A stretch of 37,950 nt of DNA from Rhodocyclales bacterium RIFCSPLOWO2_02_FULL_63_24 (GTDB lineage Bacteria > Pseudomonadota > Gammaproteobacteria > Burkholderiales > Rhodocyclaceae), in contig MHZX01000121.1 in assembly GCA_001828935.1 (NCBI GenBank), positions 1-37,950 of the forward strand. Direction: 5' to 3'. A program made the position numbers and the translations under genes. Shown here piece by piece: positions 1 through 7,975 of the stretch. How positions within the stretch are numbered: position 1 is the stretch's first letter; every line of letters begins with the position of its first letter. The notes beneath the pieces were generated by a model that worked only from the letters and a program-made list of their open reading frames with translations, was not told the DNA's origin and searched no databases.

Positions 1-109
1 ATGATTCAGCCGTAGTCAGAAAACCAAACCGTGATTCAGCGACAACTTATTGAATCAGCGTGGAAACTCGGCTTCGTCGGGATGGAACTTCAGATTAGTC
101 CACCGACAT

Positions 110-185
110 AAGCGACAAGGGGCAGGGTCGGTTGAGTTCCCGCGTCATTGGTCGTCAATCAAGAGTCGGTGCTGGCCATACGGCG
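110..185 (+). repeat. Dispersed repeat, long copy 1
   Basis: About 76 bases that match 2186-2263 with few changes by eye. The right-hand 24 bases (162-185) are the core also found alone at 2808, 3685, 7709 and 29177. It lies upstream of the DUF433/toxin pair. No coding role is seen. Bases 1-109 and 186-271 hold no gene that I can support; the first 60 bases carry three loose copies of a gattcagc-like octamer. Confidence 0.7.
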
Positions 186-271
186 GGAATCCGAGACATT
201 TGATTCGGGGTGTGCGTTGAAGCACTGATTTGGAATTATGATTCCTGCTTCCTTAAGAAGGAGCGACATTC

Positions 272-499
272 ATGAATGCCAGCCTGCTTGATCGGATCAC
301 CATCGAAGCCGGAAAATGCGGCGGAAAGCCTTGCATTCGCGGCATGCGCATCCGGGTTAGCGACATTCTCGAAATGATGGGTGAAGGCGTCAGCATGGAA
401 CAAATCCTGGCGGACTTTCCTGATCTTGAACGCGATGACATTCTTGCCAGTCTCCAGTTTGCGGCTCGTCGTAGCGACATCGTTCGGCTTGCTGCATGA
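272..499 (+). CDS. DUF433 family antitoxin
   Basis: A 75-residue protein of the DUF433 family, small helix-turn-helix-like antitoxins that usually pair with a DUF5615 PIN-like toxin. Family hallmarks are visible: an N-terminal strand (RITIEAGKCGGKPCIRG), then RIRVSDILEMMGEG, and a final helix with the pattern DFPDLERDDILASLQFAA. The length is normal for the family. The ATG at 272 has a clear ribosome site (AAGGAG, 258-263) eight bases upstream. Its stop overlaps the toxin start as ATGA (496-499), so the two were translationally coupled. The antitoxin looks intact while its partner does not. Expected role: neutralise the toxin and repress the pair's own promoter (family knowledge, not shown here). 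Confidence 0.88.
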   Translation: MNASLLDRITIEAGKCGGKPCIRGMRIRVSDILEMMGEGVSMEQILADFPDLERDDILASLQFAARRSDIVRLAA

Positions 500-827
500 A
501 GTTCTGGGTGGATGCCCAGCTACCGCCGATGTTTGCGCAATGGCTGTCGCAGACATATGGAGTCGATGCCCGATCCCTGCGCAGCTGGGGCTGAGAGACG
601 CGTCGGATATCGAGATATTTCAGGCCGCTCACGACGCCGGAGCCGTAGTCATCAGCAAGGACAGCGACTTTGTCGAACTGGTCAGTCGACACGGCATGCC
701 CCCGCAACTGCTCTGGGTAACCTGCGGCAACGTCACCAATGAAAAATTGCAGGCGGTGTTCGGCAAGACCTTTCCCGAGGCCCTCGAATCATTGGCGTCG
801 GGGCAGGCGATGGTGGAAGTCGGATAA
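496..827 (+). pseudogene. DUF5615 (PIN-like) toxin, frameshifted
   Basis: Starting at the ATG at 496 the product begins MKFWVDAQLPPMFAQWLSQT, the typical start of DUF5615 PIN-like nucleases with the first acidic residue in VDAQLPP. This frame stops at TGA 592-594 after 32 residues. From about 583 the next frame carries the rest of the protein: QLGLRDASDIEIFQAAHDAG, then VVISKDSDFVELV with a second acidic patch, ending at 827. The family normally reads SLRQLGLRDASD without a break, so one C seems to be missing near 580-584 (cgcagctg where cgccagctg would keep the frame). This is either a natural knock-out of the toxin or a single-base sequencing error. The C-terminal part also reads open to the left in its own frame, but without family similarity. 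Confidence 0.8.
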
Positions 828-851
828 GAGAGGAAGCGGAGCGGAGCCTGC

Positions 852-1289
852 ATGACCATGACCGAAGTCACCGGCATCGACCATATCTACATTGCAGTCG
901 CCGACCTGGATCGATCGGAGACGTTCTACGACCGCGTCTTCATCCAGGCGCTGGGCTTTCGCAAGAACACATTCACCCTGGGCGGCGATCCCCACATCCA
1001 GTACTTCAATCGCCACTTCGGCTATGTGCTGCGCCCGGCGCGTGGCCGGAGCACGCACGATTCCTACGCTCCGGGGCTGCACCACCTCTGCCTGCGCGTC
1101 GATTCGGCGGCCGATGTCGTCGCGGTATCCGCCCGGCTGCGCGGTTTGGGCATCGACGCCGCCGAGGCCAAGCTCTACCCCGAGTACGCTGCTGATTACT
1201 GGGCCACCTTCTTCACCGATCCCGATGGCGTGCGCCTCGAAGTCACGAACTATCGTCAGGAGCGGCGGGAACGCCACGACAATTGGTGA
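852..1289 (+). CDS. VOC superfamily (glyoxalase/bleomycin-resistance fold) protein
   Basis: 145 residues, one vicinal-oxygen-chelate module pair. The first beta strand GIDHIYIAVADLDRSETFYD has the usual metal-ligand histidine. The second half opens with APGLHHLCLRVDSAADV and closes with TDPDGVRLEVTNY, the conserved PDG...E strand carrying the glutamate ligand. Family members include lyases, dioxygenases and fosfomycin- or bleomycin-resistance proteins; substrate cannot be read from the sequence. It begins 24 bases after the toxin remnant and could share its transcript. Upstream purine-rich sequence (aggaagcggagcggag) is a loose ribosome site. An in-frame ATG two codons downstream is an alternative start. 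Confidence 0.85.
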   Translation: MTMTEVTGIDHIYIAVADLDRSETFYDRVFIQALGFRKNTFTLGGDPHIQYFNRHFGYVLRPARGRSTHDSYAPGLHHLCLRVDSAADVVAVSARLRGLGIDAAEAKLYPEYAADYWATFFTDPDGVRLEVTNYRQERRERHDNW

Positions 1290-1389
1290 ATCGCCGCGGC
1301 AAGGGGCCGGTTCCAGAAAAATGGACCCAGGCTCGGATAACATGCATGGCTCATCCACTAGGTGATACGGTGTGGCCAGGTAGCACCCT

Positions 1390-1424
1390 GATCCATCTGC
1401 GTTAATCGGCGAAATCTGCGGATC
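1390..1424. repeat. TCTGCG / TAATC direct-repeat motif with GATC ends
   Basis: The 35 bases contain two TCTGCG units separated by a TTAATCGGCGAAA spacer and are flanked by GATC on both sides. The shape resembles short dispersed intergenic motifs seen in many proteobacterial genomes. Only one copy is in this window, so repeat status is a guess. The rest of 1290-1452 shows nothing else. Confidence 0.25.
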
Positions 1425-1452
1425 AAATGCTTTTTGTAGGTTCAATCGAATC

Positions 1453-2082
1453 ATGCAAGACATGACTGCCCTGTTCGGTATCCTCGCGGCGCTCACCGTA
1501 GGTGTCGTGAGCCCTGGTCCCAGCTTCGTGATGGTTGCCCGGACCGCTGTCTGCACTTCCCGGCGCGAGGGCATTGCCGCCGCGCTCGGCATGGGCGCGG
1601 GCGGCGTCGTGTTCGCCGTCGCCGCGTTGCTTGGGCTGCACGCGCTGCTGCTCGCGGTGCCGTCGCTCTATCTTGTGCTCAAGCTGGTCGGCGGCTGCTA
1701 TCTGACGTATCTGGGCTACCGCATCTGGGCGTCCGCAGATCGTCCGCTCATGATCGGGAATCTCGCCCAACGTCCGGCGACCCGGACCACGCGTGCGCTG
1801 GCGCTGGGCTTCACGACGCAGATCAGCAACCCAAAGACGGCAATCGTCTACGCCAGCGTCTTCGCCACCTTCCTGCCCGGTGCGCAGTCGCTGGCGTTCG
1901 ACATCACGCTCGTCGTGCTGGTCTTCCTGGTCGAGGCCGGGTGGTATGCGCTGGTGGCGCTGTCCCTGGCGTCCGAGCGCCCGCGCAGTGTCTATCTGCG
2001 CTGCAAGACCTGGGTGGATCGCCTGGCCGGCGGCGTCATGATCGCCCTTGGGCTCAAACTCGCGTCGTCGGCGCATCGCTGA
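1453..2082 (+). CDS. LysE/RhtB family amino-acid exporter
   Basis: 209 residues of the LysE/RhtB family, inner-membrane exporters of amino acids or small derivatives. The N-terminal membrane segment is followed by the family signature VSPGPSFVMVARTAV and then by a glycine/alanine-rich helix (AALGMGAGGVVFAVAALLG). The middle carries LVGGCYLTYLGYRIW, also diagnostic, and the loop FTTQISNPKTAIVYASVFATF is the conserved NPK motif of the fourth helix. About six membrane segments are apparent, and the length is normal. The ATG at 1453 sits after a weak GTAGG-like ribosome site (1436-1440); no better start exists. Substrate is not predictable. It lies alone between intergenic repeats. Confidence 0.9.
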   Translation: MQDMTALFGILAALTVGVVSPGPSFVMVARTAVCTSRREGIAAALGMGAGGVVFAVAALLGLHALLLAVPSLYLVLKLVGGCYLTYLGYRIWASADRPLMIGNLAQRPATRTTRALALGFTTQISNPKTAIVYASVFATFLPGAQSLAFDITLVVLVFLVEAGWYALVALSLASERPRSVYLRCKTWVDRLAGGVMIALGLKLASSAHR

Positions 2083-2185
2083 CGGGAACTCCGGATCGGG
2101 AAGCTTCCATCCGTATGGTCTTTGGATACCGCGCACCATGAAGATGCCACACGGCTTTATTTACGCGGTTCTGATCACGCTCAAG

Positions 2186-2263
2186 TAAGCGGCAAGGGGG
2201 CGGGTTCGGTCGAGTTCCCGCGTCATCGGTCGTCAATCAAGAGTCGGCGCTGGCGACACGGCG
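2186..2263 (+). repeat. Dispersed repeat, long copy 2
   Basis: Matches 110-185 along its length, including cgagttcccgcgtcat and ggtcgtcaatcaagagtc, and ends in the 24-base core at 2240-2263. It occupies the gap between the RhtB exporter and the MAPEG gene. No other feature is seen in 2083-2360. Confidence 0.72.
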
Positions 2264-2360
2264 AAGCGAGACGGGGCAGTCCAGGATTCCCTTGCACAGG
2301 CGGATCAAACAACGCACTTTCCAGCACCGACGCGGTACCGACTTTCAAGGAGATTTCACG

Positions 2361-2768
2361 ATGAATGCAACTGCCCTCGTCCTGACGCTGTTCATTTCCT
2401 GGACGCTGTTCCTGCTGCTGCTCATGGAGGTGTTGCGCTCGCAGCTGGTCGTCACCCGGCGCGTGCCGGCCAACGGCTTCCAGCCGGACAACGCCAACCT
2501 GTCGCCCTTCATGCAGCGCCTGGCGCGGGCGCATGCGAACTGCGTCGAGAGTTTTCCCGTCTTCGGCGGCCTGCTGATCGTCGCGCTGCTTACCGAGCGC
2601 AGCGCGATCACCGATCCGCTGGCGCCCTGGCTCATGCTGGCGCGCGTGGTGCAGTCCGGCATCCACCTCGCCTCGCTGAGCGAGGCCGCGGTGACGGCGC
2701 GGTTTTCCGCGTTCGCGCTGCAGACGGGGATCGCGGTCTACTGGGCCTGGGCGCTGCTGATGCGCTAG
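2361..2768 (+). CDS. MAPEG family integral membrane protein
   Basis: 135 residues. The protein has four hydrophobic segments (about 5-24, 70-85, 90-105 and 115-133) and a polar loop with RAHANCVESFPVFGGLL, matching the MAPEG family (microsomal glutathione S-transferase / eicosanoid-type), where the RxHxNxxE motif binds the thiol substrate. The start at 2361 has an AAGGAGA ribosome site about eight bases upstream. Bacterial members are small membrane proteins with proposed detoxification roles; no substrate is implied here. It stands alone, with repeat copies on both sides. Confidence 0.85.
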   Translation: MNATALVLTLFISWTLFLLLLMEVLRSQLVVTRRVPANGFQPDNANLSPFMQRLARAHANCVESFPVFGGLLIVALLTERSAITDPLAPWLMLARVVQSGIHLASLSEAAVTARFSAFALQTGIAVYWAWALLMR

Positions 2769-2807
2769 CGGCGCCGGCCTCGGGCGCTGGCCCGATTCCC
2801 TGTTTGA

Positions 2808-2831
2808 AGAGTCGGCGCCGGTACGACGGCG
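2808..2831 (+). repeat. 24-base core repeat, copy 3
   Basis: Core agagtcggcgccggtacgac and following ggcg. It lies in the 141-base gap between the MAPEG stop and the VapC stop (convergent genes). Same orientation as all other copies. Confidence 0.7.
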
Positions 2832-2909
2832 CTGGCGCGGCCGCAATTCAATGCGTCAGGCCCGGCTGGGATTTCGAACTTGTCCGCTCCCGCGCCAGGC
2901 GCTGCGCGG

Positions 2910-3320
2910 TCAGTTCGACGGTTCCGGCGCCAGCAGCGCCACATTGGAGAAATATGTGCTGTAGCGTCGGGTGTCCCTGGTCAGCAAGGGATATCCCGAA
3001 ACGGCGGCATGGGCGCCAATAAAGAAATCAGAAAGGACATTCGACTTGCTGCCTCCCTGCCGTCGGTAGCGGACAAACGCCTTGCCGGCGAGGAACAGCG
3101 CCGGACGCGGTATTTCGATCAGCGCCAGGCCCAGGCCATCGATGGTCCGGTCCAGCGCTTCGACGGTGGAGAAGGTCAGCGACAGTTCGGAATAGATGAC
3201 GGGGTTGATCGCCAGGCGATGAATCTTGGCCTGCGCGCGCAATTGGGCGATGGACCAGTCGACCCATTCCGGATCGTTTTCCAGAACGTCGACCAGCACG
3301 TTGGTATCGACCAGCAGCAT
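2910..3320 (-). CDS. VapC-type PIN-domain ribonuclease toxin
   Basis: 136 residues with a complete PIN fold. The start MLLVDTNVLVDVLENDPEWV has the first catalytic aspartate (D5). NPVIYSELSLTF holds the mid-chain glutamate. SDFFIGAHAAV and LLTRDTRRY carry the two late aspartates. All acidic metal ligands expected in a VapC ribonuclease are present, so the toxin looks active. It is encoded directly after its antitoxin, with the ATG (3318-3320) sharing a base with the antitoxin TGA (3320-3322). PIN toxins of this group cleave RNA, often tRNA or rRNA; the target here is unknown. Confidence 0.9.
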   Translation of the reverse strand: MLLVDTNVLVDVLENDPEWVDWSIAQLRAQAKIHRLAINPVIYSELSLTFSTVEALDRTIDGLGLALIEIPRPALFLAGKAFVRYRRQGGSKSNVLSDFFIGAHAAVSGYPLLTRDTRRYSTYFSNVALLAPEPSN

Positions 3321-3559
3321 CAGTCCGCGCCGCGCAGCAGCGCCATCAGGTCGTCGGTGCGCCACTTCACGTCGGCCTTGCCGCGCGCCGCCTCGAAGCG
3401 GTCGGCCTTGCGACCCGGCCGCGCGCCGACCTTGTGTATCACCACCTCTCCCTCGCGATTGACGGCGAAATCCACCGCGCAGCCCGGCGCCAGGTTCAAC
3501 GCGTCGCGAATCTGTTTGGGAATGGTGACCTGGCCCTTGCTGGTGAGTGTCGTCGACAT
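3320..3559 (-). CDS. AbrB/MazE-type (VapB) antitoxin
   Basis: 79 residues. The N-terminal swapped-hairpin DNA-binding domain of the AbrB/SpoVT family is plain: TLTSKGQVTIPKQIRDALNL, then GCAVDFAVNREGEVVIHKV. The C-terminal half is charged and ends with WRTDDLMALLRGAD, the usual toxin-binding tail. The start at 3559 was chosen because an AAGGAA ribosome site lies about eight bases upstream and because homologous domains begin here; longer frames upstream have no similarity. It forms an overlapping pair with the PIN toxin and probably represses the shared promoter in the gap towards moxR. Confidence 0.9.
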   Translation of the reverse strand: MSTTLTSKGQVTIPKQIRDALNLAPGCAVDFAVNREGEVVIHKVGARPGRKADRFEAARGKADVKWRTDDLMALLRGAD

Positions 3560-3684
3560 GATCGCGTTCCTTGGTATTACGGCGTGATTTATTGTAATAC
3601 TCCGATGGCGTGCGCACAACCAGCGCCCTGCCGGTGGCGAGATTAGCGCCGTGCGCGGCAAGCGTACGGCATCGGCCGGCGCCA

Positions 3685-3708
3685 AGAGTCGGCGCCGGCA
3701 CTACGGCG
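3685..3708 (+). repeat. 24-base core repeat, copy 4
   Basis: Core agagtcggcgccggcactac and following ggcg. It lies between the VapB start and the moxR start, so it falls in a divergent promoter region. Confidence 0.7.
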
Positions 3709-3787
3709 GCGCGAGCGCTTGGCCTATCATGGCAGCGGCGCGCGCCCGATCCCGGCCGCACCGCGTTCGCAAGGAGGCAGGTCCGCG

Positions 3788-4717
3788 ATGAGCAACAGCA
3801 TCCCACGCGCCATAGCCGCGCGCCTGGCCGAGGTTCTGCATGGCCAGGACGGCAACATCCGCAAGATCGTCTCGGCCTGGGTGGCCGGGCTGCACGTGCT
3901 GCTCGACGATTTTCCCGGCACCGGCAAGACCACGCTGGCCAAGGCGCTGGCGCGCTCGGTCGAGGCCGGTTTCTCGCGCGTGCAATTCACCCCCGACCTG
4001 TTGCCCAGCGACATCGTCGGCGTCTCGATCTTCGACGCGCAGACGCAGGGCTTCCGCTTTCATGAAGGCCCGGTGTTCGCCCACGTGCTGCTGGCCGACG
4101 AGATCAATCGCGCCTCGCCGCGTACCCAGTCGGCATTGCTCGAAGCCATGGCCGAGGCGCAGGTGACGGTCGACGGCCAGCGCCGTGCGCTGCCCCAGCC
4201 CTACTTCGTGATTGCCACGCAGAACCCGGTGGAGCAGGCCGGCACCTATCCGCTGCCGGAGGCGCAGATGGACCGCTTCGGCATTCGCCTCGGGCTCGGC
4301 TATGTCGATGCCGCCGAGGAAGAACGCCTGCTCGACTACAGCGCCGCGCATCACCCGCTCGACCGCCTGCAGCCCTGCGCCACGCTGGACCAGCTGCTGG
4401 CGGCGCGCCAGGCGGCGGAAGCGGTGACGGTGGCGCCGGCGCTGCGCCGCTATATCGTCGAGCTGGTGCAGGCCACGCGCCGCCATGCCGCGGTGCACAT
4501 GGGCGCCAGCCCGCGCGCCTCGATCGCCCTGTTCCAGTTGGCGCGGGTGCTGGCGCTGTTCGACGGCGTCGGCTATGTCACGCCGGAACTGATCCAGGAG
4601 ATCGCGCCCGACGTGCTCGCCCATCGCCTGGCGCTGGACCCGCAGGCGCGCTACTCGGGCATCGAGGGCGGCGCGGTGGTGCGCGAGGTGCTGCGCCAGG
4701 TGCCGGTTCCAGTCTGA
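3788..4717 (+). CDS. MoxR-family AAA+ ATPase
   Basis: 309 residues. MoxR proteins are AAA+ ATPases that act as chaperones for partners with VWA, DUF58 or transglutaminase domains. Walker A is DDFPGTGKTTLAKALA (about residue 41), Walker B is VLLADEINRASPRTQSALLE (about 100), the sensor 1 region is YFVIATQNPVEQAGTYPLPE, and the arginine finger region is EAQMDRFGIRL. The C-terminal lid contains SPRASIALFQLARVLAL. The start at 3788 follows AGGAGG (3772-3777) by ten bases; an upstream ATG at 3719 lacks such a site. The DUF58 gene begins 19 bases after its stop and the transglutaminase gene overlaps that, so the three form an operon. Confidence 0.92.
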   Translation: MSNSIPRAIAARLAEVLHGQDGNIRKIVSAWVAGLHVLLDDFPGTGKTTLAKALARSVEAGFSRVQFTPDLLPSDIVGVSIFDAQTQGFRFHEGPVFAHVLLADEINRASPRTQSALLEAMAEAQVTVDGQRRALPQPYFVIATQNPVEQAGTYPLPEAQMDRFGIRLGLGYVDAAEEERLLDYSAAHHPLDRLQPCATLDQLLAARQAAEAVTVAPALRRYIVELVQATRRHAAVHMGASPRASIALFQLARVLALFDGVGYVTPELIQEIAPDVLAHRLALDPQARYSGIEGGAVVREVLRQVPVPV

Positions 4718-4736
4718 GCCGCTGCGCCACGCCGTC

Positions 4737-6056
4737 ATGCGCAAGCTTGCGCTGTTCCGCCGGGTCTTCCTCGCCTCGCGCTGGCTGCGCGAACGGCTGA
4801 CGCCGGCGGGTTTGGCGCTGGCGGGGCTGGCCGCGTTCGCCGCGGCTTTCGGCCTCGACACCCAGTCCAACCTCGCCCACGGCCTGTTCGCCATCGGCGC
4901 CAGCCTGTTGGCGGTGGATGCGGCGAGCGCCGCCTGGCTGCGCCGGCGCACCCCGGCGCTGGTCGCGCGCCGCCAGTTGCCGGCCTTCGTCACCGCCGGC
5001 GAAGCCACGCGCTACCGGCTCGAACTGCGCAACATGGGCGCCCGCCGGCTGCGTCCGGCGCGCCTGGTCGAGCGCCTGCACCAGCCCTGGCCGCTGGCCG
5101 CCGAGCTGGCGGCGGCGACCGCGAGCGGCCAGGGCTTCGACCGCCGCGTCGGCTATCCCGCCTTCATGGAGCTGCTGCGCCGCCTGCGCGCCGTCGATGT
5201 CGACGCCGTCGATCTGCCGCCGCTGCTGCCGGGGCAGGGTCGCGAACTCGACATCGCGGCCCACCCCGTGGCGCGCGGCGTGGCCCAGTTCGAGACCCTC
5301 TTCCTGGCGCAAAGCGGGCCGCTCGGCCTGGTCGAATTGCGCGTGGCGGTCAAGGTCGAGACGGCCAGCCTGGCGGTGCTGCCGGCGCGTCGGGCGGTCG
5401 AACTGCCGCCAGCCGGCAGCCAGCGCCATCTCCAGCCCGGCGGCATATCCCTGGCGCAGCATGTCGGCGACGCGGAGGAATTCCGCTCGCTGCGCGACTA
5501 CCGCCCCGGCGATCCGCTGCGCGCCATCCACTGGCGCAGCTTCGCCCGCACCGGGCGGCCCGTGGTGCGCGAATACCAGGAGGAATTCTTTTCCCGCCAT
5601 GCCCTGGTGCTGGACACCGTGGTGCCGGCGGGCGCCGCCGCCGCCTTCGAGACCGCGGTGTCGATCGCGGCCTGGCTGGTGGCGCAGCCGCGCGACGCCG
5701 ACAGCCTGCTCGACCTGATGTTTGTCGGCGACCGCGTCCATCGCCTGACCGCCGGCCGCGGCCTGGGCGGCGCCGACGGCCTGCTGCGGGTGCTGGCCGG
5801 CGTCGCGCCGACGCCAGCGGCCAGCATCGCGCCGCTGCTGGCCAGCCTGGAGCGCCACAGCGCGCAGGTGGCCTCGGTGGTGGCGCTGTTCCTCAGCTGG
5901 GACGAGCCGCGCCGGCAGGCGGTGCGCCGCCTGATGGCGCGCGGCCTGCGGCCGACCGTGCTGCTGGTCGGCGCGGTCAACACGGTCGATGCCGCCGACG
6001 CCGCCGAGTTCGCCGGCATCCTGCGCCACGTCGCGCCGACGGAAGGCGCGCCATGA
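4737..6056 (+). CDS. DUF58 domain protein
   Basis: 439 residues. Two hydrophobic stretches near the N-terminus (about 25-65) suggest membrane anchoring. The rest is a DUF58 / VWA-like protein, with the diagnostic motif DYRPGDPLRAIHWRSFARTG (around residue 256) followed by RPVVREYQEEFF. DUF58 proteins are regular partners of MoxR ATPases, though the biochemical activity is not known. Its stop overlaps the ATG of the next gene by four bases (6053-6056), giving translational coupling. The codon composition is the same as its neighbours. Confidence 0.9.
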   Translation: MRKLALFRRVFLASRWLRERLTPAGLALAGLAAFAAAFGLDTQSNLAHGLFAIGASLLAVDAASAAWLRRRTPALVARRQLPAFVTAGEATRYRLELRNMGARRLRPARLVERLHQPWPLAAELAAATASGQGFDRRVGYPAFMELLRRLRAVDVDAVDLPPLLPGQGRELDIAAHPVARGVAQFETLFLAQSGPLGLVELRVAVKVETASLAVLPARRAVELPPAGSQRHLQPGGISLAQHVGDAEEFRSLRDYRPGDPLRAIHWRSFARTGRPVVREYQEEFFSRHALVLDTVVPAGAAAAFETAVSIAAWLVAQPRDADSLLDLMFVGDRVHRLTAGRGLGGADGLLRVLAGVAPTPAASIAPLLASLERHSAQVASVVALFLSWDEPRRQAVRRLMARGLRPTVLLVGAVNTVDAADAAEFAGILRHVAPTEGAP

Positions 6057-7975
6057 ACACGCCGGCATGGCTACAGGCGGCGGCGCTACTGGTCTGGGGC
6101 TCGACGCTGGGCCTGGGTGCGAGCGGCGTGCTGCTGGCGGCGCTGCTGGGCGGCCTGCGCCTGCTGGCGGCGGGCGGCGCGCTGCGCCTGCAGCTCGACG
6201 AGCAGCAGATCAACCGCAGCGTCGATCTCACCGCGCTGCTGGTCGCCGCGACGCTGGTCGGCCTGCTGGCGACGCGGGGCCTGCCCAATGGCCTGCTGGT
6301 CGCCATGGGCTGGATGCCGGCCGCCTTGCTGCCGCTGCTGCTGCTGGCCAGCCTCAACCAGTCGCCTTTGCGCCTGCGCCACCTGACGCTGTCGCTGCGC
6401 CGCTCGACGCGCCCCGAGGCGGCGATGGTGGTGAGCCCCGACGCACCCTACCTGGCGATCATCCTGCTGGCCGGCGCGGTGCTGGCCAAGCCGGCGCCCT
6501 GGGCTTTCGGACTGCTGGGCGCGATCGTGGCGGCCTGGCTGTTCGTCGCCCGGCCGCCGCCGCGGCGCGAAGGCCTGCTGCGTTTCGCCGTCGCCGCCGT
6601 GCTGGCGCTGGGCCTGGCGTTTCTCGCCGGGCAGGGATTGCAGCGCGCCCACCTGGCGTTGCAGGAGTGGGTGGTCGACGTGCTCTCCGGCGTCGATAGC
6701 GACCCCTACCAGAGCCAGACGCGGATCGGCGACCTGGGTCGGGTCAAGCTCTCCGAGAGCATCGTCTGGCGCGTGGCGCAAACGCCGCCGGTCGAACTGC
6801 CGCTGCTGCTGCGCACGGGGGTGTTCACCCGCTATGCCAATGGCGTCTGGCTGGCGCCGCAGGAGAGCTTCGCGGCGCTGCCCGCGGCGCCCGGCGGCGG
6901 GGCGCCGTGGTTGCTGCTGCGTGGCGACAGCCAGCACGGCGCGGCCTTGTTGCCGGTGCCGGCGAACCCGGGGCGGATCGCCGCCGGCGGCCGCCTGGAG
7001 CGCAATTCGCTCGGCGTGATGCGCCTTGGCGAAGCGCCGCCGCTGCTGGAGGTCGCGGTCGGCCGCGGTGGTGCGGCGGCGGCGGCGCCGACGGCGGGCG
7101 ACCTGGCGCTGCCGGCGGAATTCGGCAGCCTGCTGCAGCAGTTGCCGGAGCTCGCGGCCTTGCGGCCGTCGGGCCAGGCCGAGCGCGTCGCCGGCCTCGC
7201 CGCCTGGTTTGCGGCGAACTTCCGCTACACGCTGTTGATCGGCGACGAGGCGCGCGGCCGCCGCGACCTGCAACGCTTCCTGCTCGCCGAGCGCGCCGGA
7301 CATTGCGAATATTTCGCCAGCGCGACGGTGCTCCTGCTGCGTGGGTTGGGGGTTCCGGCGCGCTATGTCACCGGCTATTCGGTGCAGGAATACAGCCGGC
7401 TGGAGCGCGCCTTCGTGGTCCGCAAGCGCCACGCCCACGCCTGGGCCGAAGCCTGGGTCGACGGCCGCTGGATCGAGGTCGATACCACGCCGGCGAACTG
7501 GCTGGGCGTCGAGGAGCAGGCCCGGCCGTTTTGGCAGCCGGCGCTGGACCTGGGTTCCTACCTCTGGCGCCGGCTTGGCGAACTGCGCCGCGACCTGGTC
7601 GCCGCCGACCGCTCGCGCGCCGGCTGGGTGGCCGCTTCGCTGCTCGTGGTGGTCGCGGTGATCTGGCTGCTGCGCCAGCGTCGGCGCGACGCGGCGCGGC
7701 CGCGGCCGAAAGTCGGCGCTGGCGGCACGGCGCTGCTGCCGCCCAGCGCGGAACTGCGCGCGTTTCGCGCGCTGGAGCAGCAATGCGCCGAACTCGGGCT
7801 TGGCCGCGCTGCCAGCGAGCCGCCGCGCACCTGGCTGGCCCGCCTCGCGCGCGACGGCCGCAGCGTGCTCGACGGCGCGCGCCTGGACGCCGCGCGCCAG
7901 GTGATCGACGCGCTCTACCGGCAGCGCTACGAATTATCGGGAGGCGTGGCTGCGCCGCGCCAGCCGCGCCCTTAA
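6053..7975 (+). CDS. TgpA-like transmembrane transglutaminase (DUF3488)
   Basis: 640 residues. The first 200 hold several membrane helices typical of DUF3488, followed by a large periplasmic region with a transglutaminase-like core. The catalytic triad is visible: Cys in AERAGHCEYFASATVLLLRG (about residue 420), His in VVRKRHAHAWAEAWV (about 463) and Asp in WIEVDTTPANW (about 478). One more membrane helix lies near 523-540, then a cytoplasmic tail with a DUF4129-like end. The family includes TgpA of Pseudomonas, an essential periplasmic transglutaminase-like protein in the same MoxR-DUF58 context. The linker after the last helix contains repeat copy 5, read in frame as VGAGGTA. Its stop overlaps the stop of the converging TerB-like gene at 7972-7975. 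Confidence 0.9.
   Translation: MNTPAWLQAAALLVWGSTLGLGASGVLLAALLGGLRLLAAGGALRLQLDEQQINRSVDLTALLVAATLVGLLATRGLPNGLLVAMGWMPAALLPLLLLASLNQSPLRLRHLTLSLRRSTRPEAAMVVSPDAPYLAIILLAGAVLAKPAPWAFGLLGAIVAAWLFVARPPPRREGLLRFAVAAVLALGLAFLAGQGLQRAHLALQEWVVDVLSGVDSDPYQSQTRIGDLGRVKLSESIVWRVAQTPPVELPLLLRTGVFTRYANGVWLAPQESFAALPAAPGGGAPWLLLRGDSQHGAALLPVPANPGRIAAGGRLERNSLGVMRLGEAPPLLEVAVGRGGAAAAAPTAGDLALPAEFGSLLQQLPELAALRPSGQAERVAGLAAWFAANFRYTLLIGDEARGRRDLQRFLLAERAGHCEYFASATVLLLRGLGVPARYVTGYSVQEYSRLERAFVVRKRHAHAWAEAWVDGRWIEVDTTPANWLGVEEQARPFWQPALDLGSYLWRRLGELRRDLVAADRSRAGWVAASLLVVVAVIWLLRQRRRDAARPRPKVGAGGTALLPPSAELRAFRALEQQCAELGLGRAASEPPRTWLARLARDGRSVLDGARLDAARQVIDALYRQRYELSGGVAAPRQPRP
7709..7732 (+). repeat. 24-base core repeat, copy 5 (inside tgpA)
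   Basis: Core aaagtcggcgctggcggcac and following ggcg, inside the cytoplasmic linker of the transglutaminase gene. It keeps the frame. It could be chance in GC-rich code, but it differs from the 2240 copy at only two positions. Confidence 0.5.
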
